Shown in pieces: positions 1 to 10,231 of a stretch of DNA of 64,000 nt. A program made the translations under genes and the position numbers. This stretch comes from Acanthochlamys bracteata (taxonomy: Eukaryota > Streptophyta > Magnoliopsida > Pandanales > Velloziaceae): NCBI GenBank assembly GCA_019914995.1, contig CM034144.1, positions 5,115,489-5,179,488 of the forward strand, written 5' to 3'. The notes below the pieces were generated by a model. It worked only from the letters and a program-made list of their open reading frames with translations, was not told the origin of the DNA and did no database searches. Within the stretch, counting starts at the first letter, position 1. Every line of letters begins with the position of its first letter.

Positions 1-157
1 ACTATTTTATTGTAACTTTATAAATAGAGAGTCTTCTTCTCATTTGAGGATCACCCTCAACATAATATTTTGAAAGCTTTCAATACCTCCTCCTGAGTTC
101 CCATCGCTTGAGTTTTCTTTTCTTTTTTTTATCAATTTTAGATGTAAATACCAAATT
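1..157 (+). repeat. 3' end of a Ty1/copia LTR
   Basis: This is the terminal part of a long terminal repeat entering from the left edge. It is identified only because a canonical copia primer-binding site follows it within a few bases; the LTR probably ends at the CA near 152-153. The start of the LTR lies outside the window, so its length is unknown. No matching second LTR was seen downstream. Confidence 0.65.
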
Positions 158-169
158 TGGTATCAGAGC
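158..169 (+). other. Primer-binding site, initiator-Met tRNA type
   Basis: The sequence TGGTATCAGAGC is the standard plant Ty1/copia primer-binding site, complementary to the 3' end of initiator methionine tRNA. It marks the border between the LTR on its left and the internal region on its right, and shows the element lies on the plus strand. Confidence 0.85.
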
Positions 170-980
170 CTTACTGCAGGAGCTCTGAAGCTTGGCGGTA
201 TCGGTAATCTTTCCTTTGATAGTTGCTCACCTGTGACAACGATCACAATCCTCCAGTGTTTTTATGACTTAAGAGAGATTGTATTATCCCACAATATTGT
301 TCAAGTGAATAATTTTCTCTATTAGAGATATGCGAAGTGGTGAACTTAATATATTTTCTGCTATGTCCCAATTACTTTTCTAGTAGCAAGCAAATTAATT
401 CTGATTTGGCTTTTACTTGAAATTGTTTCAGTCCAGAGTTGCACTTTCTTGCTATCTTCTTCTTCATACATAATACTACCTTTGTTAAGAACAAATATAT
501 ACCATACTGATTCATCTTTTTTAAACAAATTTATAGAATCACACTTCACACCTAAGTCTTCTTCATTTGCAAACCACGATACTGAGGTATTCCTACTCAA
601 AAAGAAAGCCCTCTCTCTAATGCTGTGTACCTCAATCTATACCCATTTTAAAATGTCAAACCTAAAAAAGCTCGAAACCTAATACATTGTATGAGTAGCC
701 AACCTATAGTATAACTGTAAGAAATATTTTATCGCAAGATTCAACAATCTGATATTATTTACTTGTTGGAGCTCTATGGACAGCTTAATTTGAAGCAAAT
801 TCACCTTAAGACTCTGGCAGCATCATCAACTTCTACAAGTTTCAAGCCACAATAATTAGTGATTGTATAAAATCTTCCCTCGCAAAAGACGATGTATAAA
901 ACATGATTAGCATCCTTAAGTTTACTAGTGTTGGAGCTCTAGGTTTATCTGCGATCAAAAAGCTAACCATGATCAGTGAT
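170..980 (+). other. Decayed copia internal sequence, no gene
   Basis: Sequence downstream of the primer-binding site. A gag gene would be expected here, but only short broken frames are present and no zinc knuckle, protease or integrase motif was found. It is probably the remains of the copia element at the window start. Confidence 0.35.
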
Positions 981-1689
981 GATCAGACACAAGACCATGC
1001 ATCGATCATCATGAGTTGATGATGAAGGGAGAGATGAATGGATGAAATTATCGAATTGCTTTCTTGCAAAGAAGGTAGTTTGATCATCCTTATGGACATA
1101 GGATCGAACATGGAGCAATCACCCTTTAGGTGAGGGGCAAATCTTTTTCCCTTCCATCCTCCAGTTCCTTTACATGAGAGATCTTGAAAAAAGCCAACAA
1201 TTTTACATCTATAGAGTGCATATAAGCAAGTCATTCTATAGGATAAAGGTTCAGCTAAGGTATACCTATTGGGCACGTGTGGGAACAACTCAAATTCTGA
1301 TATAACTATAGTGATATTTCAAGAAATTAATTTATTTCTAACTCACTAAACGCAAATTTAACTGTCTTATACAATACAATGTTCGTACTCCGATTAGAAG
1401 TACTATTCATTGGGGGTGTATGGATTAAAATTGTAGTGGCACTTGAAAATTCATCAAATGGCAACATAAGGTGAAAGTCTTGGCAACTTCTTCAGACAGA
1501 GCTTCTCAGGGACTTTGCATCATGGCTTTCCATGTCCGATGCCTTATACTTATCAGCGTGCAAGGCATGATTTTTCTGTTGCCTCATTGGATATCCAGTA
1601 TATTGTGTCTTGCTAATGATGCACTATGATCAACAAAAAGATGAAGCCTGGTACTACTGTTTCAATAGTTCTACACTTCAGTAAAGATT

Positions 1690-3160
1690 TTTCTAATTGC
1701 GAATAATGTGATCTTCCTGAAATAATCCTTCGCTACATCAAGGAAAGATGGTTGCTAGCTCTCCTCAGAAAAACTGAGCGCATCCCAATTAATCTTTCTC
1801 AGGAGACTTACAAATCTTCCCTAATTGTACCCATAATTGATTATTAATCCATTGCTATTGGCATTCACAAACACCACATTCATTTTGCAAAGTGAAATCA
1901 CAATGACTTTATTGATTAGAAAAAACATATCTTATGAAGCAAATCTGACACCATTTGTCATGCCAAAAAGAGATGCCTTCACAAGAACCATACTTCCATG
2001 TGTATCCAGGGTCTCATCCCTTCTCATGAAGTCCACCCACCACTTGACAGGAGAGCTATGTTGAATGCTTTATGATTAATAATTCCCCAACCACTATGGT
2101 CGCTTTGGCCTATAAAAAAGGTCTTCCAACTAGAACAATACTTTTTCTGTTTTCAAATCTCTAATCGACAACATGTAGATCTATATAGGTATACACAAAC
2201 ACATACTTCACAAGCGATAAATTTATCAAATTCAAAGTGAATTCGACCACGGAAACACTCTGATGTAATCGATTTTTCATAAGAATATTGAATAGTTACA
2301 GGTAAACGATTTATGTAGGATAAGGTAATTACGAAACCTTGACCGGTGTATCTTGCAGCTCGTATTGTTTGTTGACTATAATTCATAAACCCAGTGCTCT
2401 GCATCACTAACCATAAAAAGCGTCGCCCTCTTTTGTTAGCTTCCTTATGAACTTATACTTGCATCTTGAAGACTAACATATTGGCATCTATGAATAAGAT
2501 AGTGTAATTGGCGTACTGCAAGTTAGTAACACAACAATGACGACAAGAAACAGAGAGATATAGCATATAGGATCTTCATTAATTGGTCCTCTTGAGGAAA
2601 CAAGGATATCTCCGATCAGGCTCACCCCCTAGATCGAAAGCCTCTCACTGATAGTAATCCTATCAGTGTCTCACAGACGAGGATATCGAAAGTCTTTTGA
2701 AAGTCTAGTTTCATGATAATGCTCTACTCCTTCTTCTTGCAATGAGAAAGAGTTTCTTCAACTACCGCAATGCTATCAACTGTAGAGAAACCATGCAAAA
2801 TACCAGTTTACTTTGAATCCACAAGACAAAAAATAATAGTGCTCATTCTGTTAGCCAGAAACTTAGTGAAAACTTTGAAGATCACATTTTGAAGATAGAT
2901 GGGTGACTAGTAGAGAATATTTTTAGGTTGCTCTAATTTTGGGATGTGTAAGATAAAAGAATGACTAAATAGTCAGACACTAGTAGAGCTATAGTGCAGA
3001 TCTCTAAACAGATTAAGTATATCGTGCTTTAGAATTTACCATCCTTGCTAAAAGAAAAAGGAAGAAAATATGTCTTGCTCCGGCGAGCTAGAAGGAGTAA
3101 GCTTGATTATTGCTTTATAAATTTCTTCCACTTAGAAAGAATCTCTAACCTATCTAATCT
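1690..3160 (-). pseudogene. LINE (L1-type) ORF2 remnant, reverse transcriptase
   Basis: This is a non-LTR retrotransposon reverse-transcriptase relic read on the minus strand, with many stops and frameshifts. Entering from about 3130 one sees the block leading to LIPK (here HIPKLEQPKNI), then SPIYL and VIFKVFTKFLANRM, the classical plant LINE finger/palm entry. Next comes a long linker ending in MKLDFQKTFD (about 2690-2720), which is the catalytic LD..KAFD motif. Farther on are GWGIINHKAFNIALLS with KWWVDF (about 2035-2100) and ISFWHDKWC at 1948-1974, the conserved region ahead of the zinc-binding C-terminal domain. The YADD block is not recognisable. The endonuclease half expected upstream was not found. 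The element is clearly dead. Confidence 0.8.
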
Positions 3161-3885
3161 TGGTACTTGATCTGGGTATAGTTTACTCCAATCCAGTACC
3201 AAATTTAGACTAAAATTTTATATATTATTTACTCACTGGTGAATTTCTCAGATATCTTCTCTAGCCCAAAATTATATTTATTATTTATTAGTTATAAATT
3301 TTATATATATATAATTTTTAGTATTTTTTAAAATAAAAAATTAAACTTATTTTTTAAATAATTCTAAATAAGCTCTTTTTAGCAAAATCTTTTTATATAA
3401 ATGCTTCTAAATCTCGCCTATTTTTTACTTAGCTGAAGGTTCTCTTGCAGTTCGGAAATATTTCAATTATTATCAAATTATATTTTTTTAAATTTTAAAT
3501 TCAGTCATTTTAGATATTTTAAATATTATTTAGAATTTTTTATTTTACTTTATATATTTTAATTATTGCTTTAAATTTTTCTAAATTTTATTTTATATAT
3601 TTTAATTACCACTCTAGATTTTACTTTTATTGAATTTTTTTTTTACAAAATTCATTTTTATGTGACTAAAATTTGCTATTTAATTTTCTAGTAACTTCAA
3701 ATAAGCACAACACTAAAATTCTAATTAAACATGCCCCTTTCCATTTTGAGTATTTACAGAAATATTTTGTTTTTGAAATACGGAAAATTTTATTTGGTTA
3801 GATGTAAAACAATATCAAAGTTTACATGTAAACTAAAAATATTTTATAAAAAAAAGGTCTTTCTTTACAATAGTGGTTAGATGTA
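3161..3885. other. AT-rich intergenic sequence
   Basis: Very AT-rich sequence between the LINE relic and the MITE at 3886. No coding frame, RNA gene or clear repeat structure was seen. Confidence 0.5.
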
Positions 3886-4145
3886 GGGGGTGTTTGGCTT
3901 TGCTTTCCCCCAACCCAACTTTTCAATTCTCCATTTCACGTTTTTCAATACATATTTTATAAATATATAAAAAATTTATTTAAAAATTTAGAAAGTGTAG
4001 AAAAATTCTACGGAGTGAGATCTTTTTATTACATATTTTTATTATTTTTTTAGAAGTAAAAAAAATAGAGCTCGTTTTTCAAAAAGGACAAAAATACCCT
4101 TCATTTCACAAAAGCTCCATTTCATAAGCAATCCCAAACGCCCCC
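3886..4145. mobile_element. Tourist/PIF-like MITE, 260 bp
   Basis: Non-autonomous DNA element with terminal inverted repeats. The left end reads GGGGGTGTTTGGCTTTGCTT and the complement of the right end reads GGGGGCGTTTGGGATTGCTT, matching at 17 of 20 positions. A three-base GTA lies directly outside each end (3883-3885 and 4146-4148), fitting the 3-bp target-site duplication of PIF/Harbinger elements, although their usual target is TTA/TAA. The interior is AT-rich and non-coding. Confidence 0.8.
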
Positions 4146-4675
4146 GTAAACAATGCTTCTTACAAGAGAAAACTTCTCTGATAAGTTTCGATTACATCTT
4201 TTTATTAATCTTTAATCTTCATTCTTGGTCACATTTTTAACATATACATTAAAAATATTAAAAGAGCGGAAAGGACAAATTTTGTGAAAATCCATAACCA
4301 ATCGAGAAACCAAGTGTTGAATACTTGAATGTCCCAATCATCAGTTATTGTATACAAATCCAAATCAGGATCTCACAGAAAACGAAAAAAAATAAGACAT
4401 ATTTTAATCATAAATTATTTATTGATATATTTAATTATTATTTTGATTTTTATTTATTTTTATAAAATTTTAAGGTATATGAATTACATTCTAAATTTTA
4501 TATTTATCAAACTTTATCTTTTATTAAATTTGTTTTACAAAGTCATTTTATAAAATTTATTTTAATCTAATTAAAAAATCGCATTTAATGAAAAAAGTTA
4601 AAAAGGAAATCTCGAAACTTTTATTAAAAGAATAAAAATTTTCCAATCATAAACTACTTTTGGGAAGAAATATAC
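4146..4675. other. AT-rich intergenic sequence
   Basis: Lies between the Tourist-like MITE and the larger Harbinger-like element. It contains one short low-complexity frame (4329-4553) dominated by Ile, Leu and Tyr, typical of random AT-rich DNA. Nothing else was recognised. Confidence 0.5.
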
Positions 4676-5262
4676 GGCATATTTGGCGCAGCTTATTTGC
4701 TGTTTTTAGCAGAAAATAAGCACTTAACAGTAAAAAAACATGTTTGGATGCACCTGCTTTTGTAGAAAATAAGCAGCTGGTTTCACTTTAAAAACAAAAG
4801 CATCAAAATGATGCTTTTTCTAAAAGCCGTACGGGAGCTTATTTTTTGTGCTGTAAAATAACAATTTTATCCATGTTAAGTTAGAAAAATAATGGTTATA
4901 TATATTATCATAACCTAGGCTTCTCTTTCATTTCTTTCTCCTTCTTCTCATTTCTCTCCCGCAGCCACCCACCCGCTCCTCTTCGAACTCATTGATCTGC
5001 CGGTGTACAAGCTTCTTCTCCGGCGACGTGCACCTCTCCTTTGCACCTAGATTTCATCTTCCTTCTCTTCGTCCGTCGCCGTTGTCTTTTCAGCAACTTT
5101 CACCGTGAGGGGGTAAAATTAGGATTTTCGCCGGACTTCCGCCTTCGGTAAGCACCTAAAAATCGTCTCCTTACTTAGATAGTACTTTTTATGTTTAATG
5201 TTTATAGTAATTTGGTTTTTAGCAATTTTTTTTTCTAAAATTTTTGTTTACAACTGTTATCA

Positions 5263-5606
5263 GTTTACTCAGCTCCGAAAATAAACAATTCTCAACCAGA
5301 ACTGCAGACATACCCTCCTCCGGTAGAAGGAAATCCAGCTAATTATGTAGCACCACCTCCTGCAGGTTATCCTGTAAAGATTGATCATCAACAGCAGCAG
5401 CAAGCTTAATTTGAAACGAAAAATCGTGGCGATGGATTCTGGAGGAGATGGTATGTATATGCAATATTAGATTTAACATTACATACATAATTTGTCAACA
5501 ATCAAATGAATTGTATTTGAATCTAATGTTTTTGCTTTTTTGTTATTTTGGGTTTTGAAGCTGTGCTGCATTGTGTTATTGTTGCTTGCTGGATATGTGC
5601 TTCTGA
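5263..5606 (+). pseudogene. Captured CYSTM (cysteine-rich transmembrane module) gene fragment
   Basis: Two exons of a plant CYSTM-family protein, small tail-anchored proteins linked to stress tolerance. Exon A (about 5263-5450) encodes a Pro/Gln-rich stretch containing YPPPVEGNPANYVAPPPAGYP and a Gln run. After a TAA at about 5407 it continues in frame as NRGDGFWRR. A GT-AG intron (5451-5560) follows. Exon B (5561-5606) encodes CAALCYCCLLDMCF and a stop, the diagnostic Cys-rich C-terminal module. The first coding exon with the start codon is missing and the in-frame stop lies between the two halves, so it cannot make the normal protein. The kept intron shows the copy came from genomic DNA, not from mRNA. 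It sits inside a Harbinger-like element together with an eS12 fragment. Confidence 0.8.
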
Positions 5607-6353
5607 TCAAAAGAGGAGACTCCTATATCTAAATATGTAGTACTGCTTAATTTAGTTTAGAGTTGTGAATGTTTTCTGAACATTTCTGTTTAATATTTAA
5701 TTATGATATGTTTCATTACTATGTTGTATATGTTGTTAAGTTGAACTTTTAAAGTATCTTATATATATATTATATGCTAATGTTGGGTTGGAGTGATATT
5801 TCAATATCTGTAGAGTATTTGTTTGCTGCATTTTTTTGGATTTAGGAATCCAGTTGATGTATGGTAGGCTATTAGTTGGTGAGGAATAATGTTTCTTATA
5901 AAACGATGAAAGCTACTCAGATGTTGGAGCATGAGAAGAGTTTCCAATTACTAACTATTCTTTCTAATTCGGCATAAATGTAAATTATGGTTGTAAGGTT
6001 GCTTAAGTATCTATGCATTTGCTGTTTTATATGCAAGTACAAATTCAATCCCAAAAACATTAAAATTTAGTAACATACTGTTTTTACTGGAAGCTTGTAA
6101 ATATAGCTAAGTGAGGAGCGCATGCAATTTGATATTGATACATATGACATAAAATGAGGGTTGCTTGAGTGCAGTAGGTTTCTCCTTTTGCTCATATGAC
6201 GTAGTATTGTTAAGATTTATTTGTTAAGGTGTCTGCAATATGTAATCAGTTAGACTGTTGCTGTGCATCCTCTGGCTCTATTATATTCAACTAGGTATAG
6301 GTGTATGTGTATAATCTTTTGTCTTATGTGTATTTATTTTCAATATTGGGAAG

Positions 6354-6989
6354 AAGGCGCTGTTACTACCGAGACACCTGCCCCAGTTCTGGGAGAGCCA
6401 TAAAATGGATCTGATGACTGCTCTTTAGCTTGTGCTGAAAATGTCACAGGCTCATGATGGGCTTGTCCGCGGTCTACATGAAGCTGCCAAAGCAATTGAA
6501 AAATATGTAGCACAACTTTGCATCCTGGCTGAGGATTGTGACCAGCCTGACTATGTGAAGCTTGTTAAAGCTGTGTGTGCTGATCACAATATGCACTTGG
6601 TGACAGTGCCAAGTGCCAAGATACTTGGCGCGTGGGCTGGAGTGAGTACTATTACAACATACTTTTCTTGTGTATTCTAAAGAATTTTCAATTCTTGATG
6701 TTCAATCCATTGTTCTAGTTGTTGTGCTTATGTGAAGCCCTACGACTTATTTTTGATGATATTTGTGTCCTTCACAGCTTTGCAAGATCGATTCTGAGGG
6801 CAAGGCAAGAAAGGTTGTTGGATGTTTATGTCTTCTTATTAAGGTAATGATGAGCCTTTGTATAACCATTGATTATTACTAGAGTTTCTTTTATAGCATG
6901 GCACTCAACTTTATCTTTGCTGCACGCAGGACTATGGAGAGGAATCTGAGGGCCTGCACATCGTCCAGGAGTACGTGAAGTCACATTAG
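6354..6989 (+). pseudogene. RPS12: Captured 40S ribosomal protein eS12 gene fragment
   Basis: Three exons of cytosolic ribosomal protein eS12. Exon 1 (about 6354-6641) encodes the acidic N-terminal tail GAVTTETPAPVLGEP, then MDLMTAL, then GLVRGLHEAAKAIEK and CADHNMHLVTVPSAK. Exon 2 (6778-6843) encodes LCKIDSEGKARKVVG. Exon 3 (6930-6989) encodes DYGEESEGLHIVQEYVKSH and a TAG stop. Introns 6642-6777 and 6844-6929 are normal GT-AG. There is a frameshift next to the GEP segment and an in-frame TAG after MDLMTAL where eS12 has Gln, and the first exon with the original start codon is not visible. The rest of the reading frame is well kept, so capture is fairly recent or the sequence was constrained. 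A protein starting at the Met of 6439 would lack the N-terminal region. Confidence 0.9.
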
Positions 6990-8236
6990 AGATAGTAGTC
7001 AGCAATGTTTAGGTTCTGGTGCTTGCTTTGACAAATTTGGCATTCGCCATGCTGGAGACGATGAATATTGCCTATTAGGTTTAAGATATAAGAGTTTCAG
7101 TTGTATTCGCAAAACTTGATTTTTTTTTGTTTAGATTGAAGTATGCCTTGGAGATCTAATAGCTTTGGATCCTTGCATACTAAACCATTCACAAAAACTA
7201 CATCGAAGAGTTAATTAGTTCTAAGTAGGAGTTGAACATATTTTTACGTGAAAAGCTAATTAAGTAGTTCATTCTGAATACTTTGTTTTACCTTTGGAGT
7301 TCACATCAGCTAGCAACAGCTTTAGAACAATTCTACAGGAAGTCATTTCAGCTAACTAGCATTACTACTGACGAATGGTGCTTTCTTATGATGAAAATAA
7401 AGTTGGAAAGTTTGTGGAATTTAGAGAAGTGGGGGAGGGTAGAGAAATGTGGGAGATTTAATTAACAGGAATCTAATGGTTTGCTTAGTAGCTAGCATAG
7501 TGAACTAACTCATTCAAATATGCTGATACAAATTATGATTTTGCATAGTGAACTAATCGGTTTGTAAGCTTTGAGAAAATTTGTATTGATTAAGATATTA
7601 AAGCAGTCTCGTATTGTTTTATTGTTTTCATCTGTTGTAAATGTTACAAGCAAAAGCTAGTAAAAGATTCGAGTTGAAATATTTTTCTACTGATTTTTTT
7701 GAGTGATTGTTGTTATGATTGGTTGTTTGAGTTTTATTTTCTCTTATGATAATACAAGAATCAATTTACTTAAAATTGTTAATATATTAATATATTATTT
7801 CTATCAATTTATTAATTATTGTTATATTAAATAATTTTAATTTAAAAATATTATTAATAAAATAATAATAATATATTATTAATATGTTTATAAACATTAT
7901 TATCAAAAATATTAAATAAAAAATATTTTAAAAATATGTTATAAAATTAATTTAAAAAAAATAGATAATATACGAAAATAAATTTAAATTTTAATAATAT
8001 ATCGTTTATTATACATTTAAGAATATTTTAGTCATTATATATCTCATTCATTTATAAGCACAAATTTAGCCAAACATAATTTTAATTTTTTTTACGAAAA
8101 AGTTTTAAACAGTAAAATTTATCCAAACAGAATTAAAAAAAAGTAGCTTTCTAATCAAAAATTCAACAATTATTTTTTTAAGCAAAAATATATAAACAGC
8201 AGCTTTCGTTCAAAAGTTCTAAATTTAAATATGGCC

Positions 8237-9040
8237 ATAATCCACCACTTCCTAACCTCTTCTTCTAGCTTATGATATAAAAAAATGTTCCAATCCAACT
8301 TTTTGTTGATGCAACTCAAGAATTGAAAAAATAAAAAGTAACAAGAACTCAAAAGAAGCAACAAAACTAATAAGACACAGACATTGGAGAGCTGCTATAG
8401 GGTTTATTGTTGTTTGGTTCACCTTCAACCAAACAAAAACTTTCAGGCAATAGTTGTGCAAGCTAACAACACAATCCAAACAGGTGCAACTCTTCTTTCA
8501 AGATCTCTACTGTCTTTTAAGGTTAGCTTTTTAGAAGAAAAATCTCAGCTTTCTCTTCTTTGCCTTTCAGTCTGTCTGGAAACCAAAGAAAATTGTGACT
8601 TCTTTACTTTGTTTTTTTTACCTATCAGAAGTTTTAATGATTGAAGAGTTCTGTTCTGCATGTGTGCGTGGGCATCATTCTTTTCAGATCAACAATACAG
8701 AAGATAAGCTGTTGTTATTCTTTGCCTTAGTTTGATGCCACTTCTTCCACAACGGAGTGAAAATTTGAATCTATGGAAATGCCCCTGACTCTCCTAAAAT
8801 TTTGAGCTTTATTTTTGTTGTTTCCATCCTTTAATTGTCAACTTCTCCGTTAGAAAAGAACAGAAAAGCGATTCTTTTTCGGTTTGTCTCTGTTTTTGGT
8901 TTCAAGGAGAAATCAGTCTGTTTTGTGTTGATTTGAAATATCTTTGTATCCAAATCAAGAATGAATCTTTGAAATATTTGACTTTGAGGCCAATTAATGT
9001 CTGGAAATGAACTCAAGGATCCATTGAGAGAAAGAAGGCA
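8237..9040 (+). promoter_or_regulatory. Upstream and probable 5' UTR region of the RING-H2 gene
   Basis: Sequence between the Harbinger-like element and the RING-H2 start codon. From about 8380 it is less AT-rich and CT-rich, as in plant leaders, and may be transcribed. No TATA box could be assigned with confidence. The transposon end lies only about 800 bp from the start codon, so the promoter is short or overlaps the element. Confidence 0.35.
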
Positions 9041-10231
9041 ATGATTTTTCAAGCCTACCAATCCAATAGAAGAGCTCTGCTTCAATCCCAATTCATAAAA
9101 TTAGATGGGATCACAGGTTTGCAAAGAGATTCAATACCTTCATCTTCATCAGCCAAGGCTCCACCAGCAACACTTACTCCACATTCACTATCCTCTTCTA
9201 CTAGAATTAGCCCGGTATTGCTCTTCGTCATAGTAATTTTTGCGGTTGTCTTCTTCGTCGCCGGCCTACTACATCTCCTTGTGAGGTTTTGTAAAAGGAA
9301 AAATTCTTACCTGGTTTCGTCACCACAATCTGGCCGCTACCGGGTCACGGAGCAGTCGGGTTCAGAGGCACTCCAGCGACAGCTGCAGCAGCTGTTCCAC
9401 CTGCATGATTCCGGTGTTGATCAGGCATTCATAGATGCATTGCCTGTGTTCCTCTATCGAGAGATAATTGGCTCAAAGGAGCCATTCGATTGTGCTGTCT
9501 GCCTCTGTGAATTCACCAGCAATGACCACCTCCGCCTTCTTCCTCTATGCGGCCATGCCTTCCATCTCAATTGCATAGACACATGGCTGCTTTCACATTC
9601 AACATGTCCTCTCTGTCGGGGAGCGCTCTTTGTTCCAGGGATCACGATTGAGAATCCCATATTTGATTATGAGGAGGCTAGAGATGAGGATGGTTGCTCA
9701 GAAGATCAGGAAGGAGGGGTTTCATTTCCAAGACAGAAGCCTGATGAGGCAGGAGAGATTGTGGCAGAGAAAAGGGTGTTCCCGGTAAGACTGGGTAAAT
9801 TCAAGAGGTTAAGTAACGGAAATGATGGCACAGAGGCAGAGGCAGAGGCGGGTGCTCGTGGCCCAGGTACTGATGCTATTAAGAGTGAGGTGGGAGGGAC
9901 TAGCAGCAGTAGTTTGGATACTAGGAGGTGCTATTCCATGGGATCTTACCAGTATTTAGTTGTAGATGCTAATCTTCGGGTGGAACTATCAAATCAATCA
10001 AAAAGATTAGGTTGTGCAAAGAATGGTAAGGAAAGGGGATTGAATGAGAATTCACCTACTAATGGAGCTGAGGTGGGAAAGAAACTTAGCATACAGAGTA
10101 AAGGGGAGAGTTTCTCAGTATCAAAGATCTGGTTGTGGTCTAACAAGAAAGGGAAATTACCAATTCCTTCTGATACCTCACCATTGGAAGGTGGATTGCC
10201 ATGGTTACGAAAAAGCAATGAAGATGTATGA
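9041..10231 (+). CDS. ATL-type RING-H2 finger E3 ubiquitin ligase, 396 aa
   Basis: Membrane-anchored ubiquitin ligase of the plant ATL family, which recruits an E2 through its RING and ubiquitinates target proteins. The first 55 residues are Ser/Thr-rich. One hydrophobic transmembrane segment follows at residues 57-82 and a basic stretch (KRK) after it. The ATL GLD-type motif is at about 125-138 (GVDQAFIDALPVF). The RING-H2 has all eight zinc ligands: C151, C154, C170, H172, H175, C178, C189 and C192, with the C-x15-C-x-H-x2-H-x2-C-x10-C-x2-C spacing, and the conserved Trp at 182 and Pro at 190. The C-terminal 200 residues are low-complexity, acidic then Ser-rich. The gene has no introns, as is usual for ATLs. 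The length and GLD sequence suggest the subgroup of ATL13/ATL46, but this is inference. The start is the first ATG in frame. It is an intact, ordinary gene. Confidence 0.95.
   Translation: MIFQAYQSNRRALLQSQFIKLDGITGLQRDSIPSSSSAKAPPATLTPHSLSSSTRISPVLLFVIVIFAVVFFVAGLLHLLVRFCKRKNSYLVSSPQSGRYRVTEQSGSEALQRQLQQLFHLHDSGVDQAFIDALPVFLYREIIGSKEPFDCAVCLCEFTSNDHLRLLPLCGHAFHLNCIDTWLLSHSTCPLCRGALFVPGITIENPIFDYEEARDEDGCSEDQEGGVSFPRQKPDEAGEIVAEKRVFPVRLGKFKRLSNGNDGTEAEAEAGARGPGTDAIKSEVGGTSSSSLDTRRCYSMGSYQYLVVDANLRVELSNQSKRLGCAKNGKERGLNENSPTNGAEVGKKLSIQSKGESFSVSKIWLWSNKKGKLPIPSDTSPLEGGLPWLRKSNEDV

Larger units (their letters stand above)
4676..8236 (+). mobile_element. Harbinger-like element carrying two host gene fragments
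   Basis: A non-autonomous DNA element of about 3.6 kb. The left end (GGCATATTTGGCGCAGCTTA...) and subterminal GCTTTT/AAAAGC-rich region match the left ends at 58948 and 51256. The CT-rich leader at about 4920-5180 is closely similar to 59210-59640. The right AT-rich arm at about 7730-8230 matches 61430-61968 and 56860-57110. The complement of the right end starts GGCCATATTT, a short inverted match to the left end. Between leader and right arm lie exons and introns of a CYSTM-type gene and of ribosomal protein eS12. No transposase is present, so movement would need a coding relative such as the copy at 51256. I found no convincing target-site duplication, so the exact ends are approximate. Confidence 0.7.

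Noticed and set aside
983-1288. Minus-strand 101-codon frame below the LINE relic
   Set aside because: No LINE C-terminal zinc motif or other recognisable domain could be read in it.
9454-9660. Minus-strand frame inside the RING-H2 gene
   Set aside because: It lies opposite the zinc-binding region of an intact gene and has no independent support.
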